From positions 783,501 through 847,500 of the forward strand of contig NC_092572.1 in NCBI RefSeq assembly GCF_037975245.1: a stretch of DNA of 64,000 bases, in the 5' to 3' direction. This DNA comes from Apostichopus japonicus. Its lineage: Eukaryota > Echinodermata > Holothuroidea > Aspidochirotida > Stichopodidae. Below, piece by piece: positions 56,838-64,000 of this stretch. Position numbers and translations under genes: made by a program. Below the pieces are notes generated by a model. It saw only the letters and a list, made by a program, of their open reading frames with translations. It did no database searches and was not told where the DNA came from. Positions within the stretch are counted from its first letter, which is position 1; the number at the start of each line of letters is the position of its first letter.

Positions 56838-59031
56838 CATCGATGTCACGAAGACTATATTATGTCCAGTCCTGTAGCAATCCTACTTGAATTCATGCTT
56901 GATAGATAAAATGTGTCTAATTGAATGCGTCATTACCTATGCATACGACCAGTTTTGACACTTCCCTTCTTTATGTGCCCGGTTACGTTGGTGTTTACAG
57001 GGGAATGGTCTCAACAGTTTGACAAATCAGGGTATTCTCAAAGAGCAAGACAGATATGTTAATAGAGATATAGAGGTGGAGAGAGGGGATGGGGGATGCT
57101 TTGAGATACGATGAGATGAGCAAAGTGAGACACGGACCTTTGTTATGTGTTTAATTGTCATTGTATGTTATTACAGCTATGAATGGAAACAAACTCGTTT
57201 CTATATACGACCGAAATTACAACAACGTTAAGTAATAACTAATGATATTGGATCACGTGATTTCTGTTCGGTTGTTAACAATTTGTCGTTAAGTGGTTAA
57301 TATCTTTCACTTTTCCTTTCAAACTTGTTATACATTCAATAACGACGTATGCTATGTTAACCTAACGGTGTGCTATTTCCTTGTAGAATACATCATATGT
57401 GTACTATGTGATATTGCTAGTGTGTGTCAGTCCATTTAGCCTTTGTAAGCAGTAAGGAGGAATACTCTTCCGAAAGGCAAAAAAAATATGAAAAACTACA
57501 CAAACTTAATACACAAACTTAACACTAAATAAAGTATAAACTAAATATGAATTATTGTTTGATCAAGGAAGTAACTTAAGACATAGTGTAAGGCAAATTA
57601 ATTTATTTAAAGATCGTGAACCTATAGTACAGCAATGGTACTCATATGTTATTCGTGTTCTGATTTTCATACAGGAGCATACTGAATAATCGGGCAATCG
57701 GGCAGTTCCCAAGAGTCCAGAAAAATAGGGCCCAATGACTGTTTGTTTCAGTGTGGCCTATATAACTGTCAGTCTTTCCCTGTTGTCATGTCTGCCAAGA
57801 GGGTTCAGGGGATACAGCGGTCTGGTCCTGGTTGAGATTACAGGTCCAAGAAAATAAAGAACAGCATGAGAAAAGATAAAAAGGAATCCAATTACGTAAT
57901 TGTATCGTTACCTGGAAATTATATATGGAGGAGGCTAACACTGTGATACGTTATTGAATTAACTAGTAGGTCAATATTTGAATTATACGATGGTGTTTTA
58001 AATATATTCATTTTAAACAAAATTGCACAATGATCTACTAGAAAGACGCACATAGAAAGGTATACGTTAATTCATCATTGCATTTTCCTTTATCTTTGAA
58101 TGTGATCTAAGCTTGATGAATGGAAGAGAAATTGTGCTCTTGTTACCAGAAAATCAGGGTAAATAACGGTAGCCACGGAAACGACATACAATGTACACGG
58201 CAGAGAGCGTAGAGAAATGTATAACACACAAGTATGTTACTGTGTATAATGATTACAGACTGAGTCTGACTTTTAGGCATCTATCGAATGGATACATTTA
58301 CTACACTAGCTTTAGCAAGAAAATATGAAGATACAATTTATCGAATAAGAAATTATGAGTAATGTGTAACTTATATATTGAGGGAATTAGTTAAACGTTA
58401 ACCACAGTATAGTTGTTGCGTTATATAGCTTTCAACTGACTGACTCTGTCAATGTTATCTATATCTATATAAATATAAATATATCATAAACTTTTGAGGT
58501 TGTTAATTTTAAGAGAATGAAGAAAGAGTATTTGAATTTTATGTCTACTAGCCTTGTCAAGACGTCAATAAAAACATTACAGAATAAAGGCGATCACATC
58601 ATACATACTTATTGTTACCGCAGAGAACAACAAGTTGACTTCTCAAAAGGAGAACATTCCCTTGCGTTGATAACCTTATTACGAAACATAACAGTGTCAA
58701 AATATGCGAGAAGTGATTAGGTGAAGAACGGTTAACTAGAAATGACATGTCATTGGTGAAGTCCAATGATATGTTGAAAAAACCCATGAAAGATCAAAGT
58801 TGCATTTGTTGTTTTTACAAAGTGTTTAAAAGTTATGCTAAACATATACAGCATAATAATAATATATTACAGAATAACATATCACAATAATGACTGACGA
58901 TAAGAATATATGTGACACACTGTTCTACTCTATAATATGGTTTATGTGTAGGTAGCTCCCGTAGCTTCAGGGAACCTTGAGATTTCGTAGCGATTACCAA
59001 TCACCAGTACTAGAACCTAGTCACACCCAGT

Positions 59032-62000
59032 TCACACTCCAGCATGGTAAATTTGTTCTGCATAGGTAGGTTGAGCGGTATCAGGGGCTCTCATAGGTAA
59101 ATACGTCGTAGGTATCGGTATCTCGTAAGAGCTGTCCGCGATTAATTTTTCAAATATCTGTTAAAGGATAATGCGGGGACTTTTGCAAGATACTATCAAA
59201 CATAAATGCTAAATAAAAATATATAACGTTGCCTGAATTGACCTTACAGACCTTCTTCACATTACAGGTAAAATCAAGTCAAGTGAAATCATAAATAAAT
59301 TAGGTATGGATCGATTTATGCTGGTTATACGAGACTGCTGTATAATTACAACTATCCGTTATCGATTATTATTACACACAATTCCAACGTTAATTAAGCT
59401 GGTGATATGAGACAGTTGTATCATAACAACTATCGATTACAAACTATTATTACACACACTGCCTAACGTTAAGCTGGTAATATGACACTGCTATATGATT
59501 ACAACTATCCATTAAATATTATTATTATCACACTGCCTAACGGCAAGCTGGTAACATGATACTGCTACATATTCAGTTACATCTTTCTTTTTGCACGTGA
59601 CATGGTACATCATGAAGGTCGACATAGGACCTTCATTGTGAATAAAATTCCGTTTTTACTTCAGTATGTCTGTGGCAGTTTTTCTCTTTTTAATCGTAAA
59701 ACGTTATGAATTATTTAACGCGTTCCACATTGGGTTAGTTGTCAGAATGCTTTACCACGGTTGCTATCAATACCGATAAACTAAACCTCACTAAATATTC
59801 TCTTCTCGATTTCATTGCCTACCAATGGATTTCAATTTGACAGCGGAGATGACTAACATGATGCCATTAAGGAATGCTGAAATGAATCAGGAATAGGAAA
59901 GAGTTTATGAACTACTGTTTACACTACAATCAACAGCTTGGTAAACTCTTAATCTCCTCTCAAGTCTCTAATACAATCTGGGAAAGAATTTTCTTTATTG
60001 TACATGTGTAACAATGATGTTGATACCACCTCCGGTAACGTAATGGTTACTGATAACTGTTCTAAAATGAGTATTCAAATACTTACAGCTACGAATGTTC
60101 CCCTCAAATGATGAATGGAAGGTCGTAGAGAACAGTTATGGTTCCAGCAATCCAACAAGATTTTATCTCTGCAAATGATTAAGAAATCAATTCAAATAGT
60201 GAATCAGCAGATGCAGTGTATTATTGTATATGTTTAATTGTAAAAATGAAACAAGAAGTGTTACACTAACAGACACATTTAGTATGTTTTACTTTCATAA
60301 TCATTTTGTCTTCTAAGATTTCCCAATAGAAATTGTGAAGCTATTACTTGGTTGAATAAATGACACTTAAACGTTTTACATATCAATGAGAATTACATAG
60401 CTATAATTAAAGTGACAATGGAAGCACTCACTTGGATGAAAGTACCTGGAACAAACATGTCAGAGCTCCTTCAGATACTTAAATATCCCTACTTATAATA
60501 ACCTATAGTAATACTTATAGTAACCTTAGTAGGATTAAGTATAAATAAGTAGTCCACAATAACTCTATCATATTAACTTTTCAAATCCAATTACAAAACT
60601 GGCATACACTGTCCAATGGTTGCACAACCTACACTAATAGTTAAATATTTGTTTTTCAAATAGAAAACACACAGAACGAATTACAAACCGGCTTTAACTA
60701 GTATGGAATGTGTTTATTCGGGCACTTAAAGAATGAAAGGGTAATTTAAGGATTGAGTTTTTACTTTATCTGCAAGTACTTCTCCGGCCAGGGTACTGAT
60801 GGTGTGATCGCTTCTTCGTCAAAGCTAACTTCCTTGTCCACAGGAAATGGTGGGTTTCCTAAAAGATGTGCGAGATTAGAAACATCGAAACTAGTATATA
60901 TATGATATAGCCAACTTGTGTATTGAGGGGACACCAAGGTCATCAATTCTTCAACACATTTGTCCCAATGGGTGTCAGTCATGATTGTTGTCAAACTCAC
61001 CTATTCCCTTCTTGCACTCACTTTATTTATACATGATACTACCAATTGTTAAAGATGATTTAATTTATTCAGACGACAAAAGTCTTAAATGCGGGTTCAA
61101 GTCTCTTCTTCTACTTAACTAACCTTAAATACAGCTAAGAGCAGTAATGTAACTTTCCGTAATCCAAAATAAGAATATTTGTAATTTTACAATTTGGTAC
61201 TGGATTGCAATCAATGTTATGTTATGTACAATATATCCAGGTGTCTCTTTAGAGTATTATTATAAGCTGATTTCCATATAGAATATTTAAATGTTTTTTT
61301 CCCTAAAAATTACTGTAATTATTCACGTTACTTAGAATTAACTGAAAGTTATCTTTGATGTTTATTTATTAGTAGAGATTTATGTTGTCAATCAAATTCA
61401 ATTTACAAATAAAATTTGAAATTGTTTATTAGTTGTGTTACTGTTGTAGTTTTCTTTTATAATAAGCAACGTGTTTTGTTATCGGACACTATATTAAATG
61501 CAACAATTATTTTGTTATTATTAAATTTCTTTACCGGCTGCCATAATCTCCCATATTACTACTGCTGTAGACCACACGTCACTGGATTCTGTATACTGAC
61601 TTAAGAGTAACATTTCAGGTGGAAATTGGTTCAAAGTTACCTTAGAAATCTGAAAAAGGAAAAGTAAAATATGACAATCACAAGTAATTTATTTTGTTAA
61701 TATATTAATATTTTATTCAGGTTTTGATTTCTTAAATCGAAATGATTATAATTTATACTAGAAAATAATCCAATTGTGCTATGGGATGTAATTCCCATTT
61801 GAAAAGTTGTGATCATGATAAATCAGTGTTTTGAATTACGAAGAATTTTGAATTGCAATTGTGAAAAACAATTTAGAGTGGAACATGTATGATATTGAAA
61901 TTTAAAGAGCTTTCTATTAATACAATCATAATGTACTTGTGCAATGAAATCCACATAAATATACCAAAACTCCAAGCGAACAAGCGATTCAGCTGGAGTA

Positions 62001-64000
62001 TTGTTCTTTTTTTCTCTCTCTTTTTTTGTTGTTGCTTGATCTAAATAAAGTTTTACATCATAGACTCCATTATGCTTTAATTTTCGTTTCTAATTATACA
62101 GGCAGTAATTAAGTAAATAAATAACTATAATTATTAAACAGACGAAGAACAAGGTCATAACAGGGTCGATTAATAATTGAGTAATTTACCTGTGCTTTCT
62201 TAAGACCAGCTATTTTTGGTGCATCGCCGGCCAGACAGAAGTCAAATAATTTGACCTGCCCTTCCTTGGTTAGTAAAACCTTTTTGGTTGTTAAGCCAGG
62301 GTGAAGGAACTGACAAAAATGAAAACCAATAAGTTAAGCAGTTATTACATAATTAAGAGGCATAGATGTCTCACTTATACCTTTGTGTTTGATTGAAAAC
62401 ATGTTCTGTTTTAAAGAAATTTTACATACGAATAGCAACTTTACAACAAACAGTGATGAGGTTGATCTGATGATATAGGACTAAATAAACAATAATATTT
62501 AGCTGATACCTTAGGCAAGTTTTACATTTCTTACCCCGAATGTCTTAAGGATGTCCATTCCTTCCAAAACTCCAGCTACGTGTTTGATGACGTCTGGAAC
62601 TGACAATGAACTACAGCAATAGTAGTCTCCTTTATTTTTAGTATCACGTGACAAGACGCTATGCAGAGTTTCACAATTGAGATGCTCACTAATAAGAAAC
62701 AGTTTACCTAAAACAATAGAAGAAATCAAAGATTTTTCCAACAGATAAATCTCCATCAATATTGAAATTTCATTTAATATGATTCTAACCGCAATGAAAA
62801 CTGGCTACCTTAATTATCAATTCGAATTATTATCTCTGTTAATGTAATCCCTGATTTAATCCTGTTCAGACAATATATAATGATTATTGACTTGATCAGA
62901 AGATCTTGTCGGCTACAGATAGTCCATGAGAACTTTATCTTAATAAACTTGGCACTTTTAATGAAAACGGTTAGATGCACGTTTCACCTTTTCCCATTAG
63001 TACGTTCTTAAAACATGTAAAAGGACAATAACAACTCACTGCTTTGGATAGATATAGCCTCGATCTTTGCTAGATGGTTCGATGTTGGTAATTCGAGACA
63101 TTTTCTGATGTAAGCCTCCCAATGAATTTCTTTCTTTCTAATGAGCTTTTCTGAATAAAATACAGAAGAAGATCAGTTATAAATAAAAGCGTGTTAACAT
63201 TTATTTCTCAAAATGTTGCACAAGGTCACTCAATATAAGTTTAATATTTAATTGATATAAAATATGAGAGGAATTACCATTCGAGCCACCGAGTTGTCGA
63301 ATACAACAAAGCGATGAAGACACCTTTTCGTTTTAATTGACTGCATCAATATATGACTATGAAGCTAACATCAGCCTTGGATTATAGATATTTGTTATCA
63401 CCAACCTGTCAGTGTTGTTATTACAACACACTTATTGGTCTCCTCAGCCAAATTGACAGATCCCATCCATCGTTTGTAGATTTTTCCCATCTTGATATTC
63501 ATGATGATGGAAATATCTTTCTCACTCAACATCCGGGGATCTTTTCCTGCAATCGCATCTGCTGTAGAATAGTAATCTGCCAAGAAATTAAGACTCATAA
63601 AGGAAAGATACATCACGAATACAGGCCGTTACCTACAGTAATTTAGACCAAAAGTGTGTTATAAGTCAGATTTAACAAAGGTAGCTGAATCATATGATTA
63701 TAGTTATTGCTTCTCTTTGTGAGGACATTTATGAATTAAAATAACCTATAAAACATTCACACGTTATTTTCCAGTATATAAATAACTTGAACTTTATCTT
63801 CTGATTGTAATGTTTTAACGGCTCTCTATACGTACTCTGGGCTATAATTAGGGTGTGCAATAATTTTGTAGTTCCGTATATGCCTTCTTTGATTCATGTC
63901 TTTAAAATTAGATTTATTTTGAGTAAACTTACTAGGTTCACTTCCTTCAGAATGGTGTGAGTTCTGCGAGTTGTCCTCGTCAACAGGTATCTCTGGTAAT
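59032..64000 (-). CDS. Receptor tyrosine pseudokinase, copy 3 (5' end outside window)
   Basis: Exons: 63933-64000 (cut by the window edge), 63406-63576, 63040-63150, 62535-62707, 62190-62309, 61535-61649, 60765-60858, 60087-60168 and 59032-59157 with the stop. Lengths match copy 2 exon for exon and every exon is open. The same catalytic losses recur (VITTL in beta-3, HPGLTTKK, DFC). The tail exon differs from copy 2 at two bases out of 126 by eye, both synonymous, whereas the flanking introns differ by many substitutions and indels. TM and extracellular exons should lie right of the window. Confidence 0.72.
59330..59560 (+). repeat. Minisatellite of about 75 bp (copy 3 counterpart)
   Basis: Same unit as 32,940-33,180 with unit-level differences, located in the same intron. 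Confidence 0.6.

Larger units (their letters stand above)
55736..59031. other. Block B interval before pseudokinase copy 3 stop
   Basis: Homologous to about 29,270-32,635. Apart from the two duplicated terminal exons I see nothing coding with confidence. A plus-strand frame at 58,517-58,720 is open here but broken in block A. Confidence 0.4.
46840..64000. repeat. Segmental duplication, block B (runs off window)
   Basis: Counterpart of block A, lengthened by a LINE, an element inside that LINE, a SINE and an inverted-repeat element. Contains pseudokinase copy 3 and duplicated plus-strand terminal exons. Confidence 0.85.

Noticed and set aside
58517-58720. A 67-codon plus-strand protein
   Set aside because: The block A copy has an early stop, no homology was recognised, and no splice context stands out.

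Overview
This is an animal nuclear window: AT-rich, split genes with GT-AG introns, tRNA-derived SINEs, LINEs and a Gypsy-type LTR retrotransposon. The Gypsy element has integrase ahead of reverse transcriptase, an order described in deuterostomes. Together with immunoglobulin (Ig)/tyrosine-kinase-like and NACHT receptor fragments, this suggests an invertebrate deuterostome. An echinoderm, possibly a sea cucumber, is my guess; the sequence does not prove the taxon.

The backbone is a segmental duplication carrying a minus-strand receptor tyrosine pseudokinase gene in three copies: copy 1 at 1-4.1 kb (3' end outside the window), copy 2 at 32.6-39.6 kb (transmembrane exon to stop), and copy 3 at 59.0-64.0 kb (5' end outside). 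Exons were assembled by hand from splice sites and reading phase. All three copies keep open exons and kinase-fold structural residues. The catalytic residues are gone: the beta-3 Lys is Thr, HRD is HPG, the catalytic-loop Asn is Lys, DFG is DFC, and the Gly-rich loop is collapsed. The tail has Tyr motifs that fit SH2 docking (YEIP, YLPM).

Between copies 1 and 2 lie two head-to-head Ig receptor genes, each with signal peptide, Ig, Ig and TM. One runs leftwards (6.65-9.55 kb) towards pseudokinase copy 1; the other runs rightwards (19.1-21.6 kb) towards a decayed NACHT exon (23.8-26.2 kb) and several phase-1 terminal exons (27.4, 29.96, 30.3 kb). Their shared 5' region is split by a 7.8-kb Gypsy element (10,351-18,183) with near-identical LTRs, a 5-bp target duplication and a broken Gag.

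From 41.7 to 55.7 kb the window is mostly mobile DNA: a minus-strand LINE (42.5-46.3 kb), a plus-strand Rex1/Babar-like LINE (47.6-53.8 kb) that is itself split by a 4.0-kb CACAG-ended element, a SINE, and a 1.16-kb inverted-repeat element. The last four sit inside duplicated sequence, so copy 2 provides the empty sites.

The main interest is a cluster in which similar Ig-Ig-TM front ends lie next to two different intracellular modules, a catalytically dead kinase and a NACHT module, with phase-compatible exons and several possible tails.
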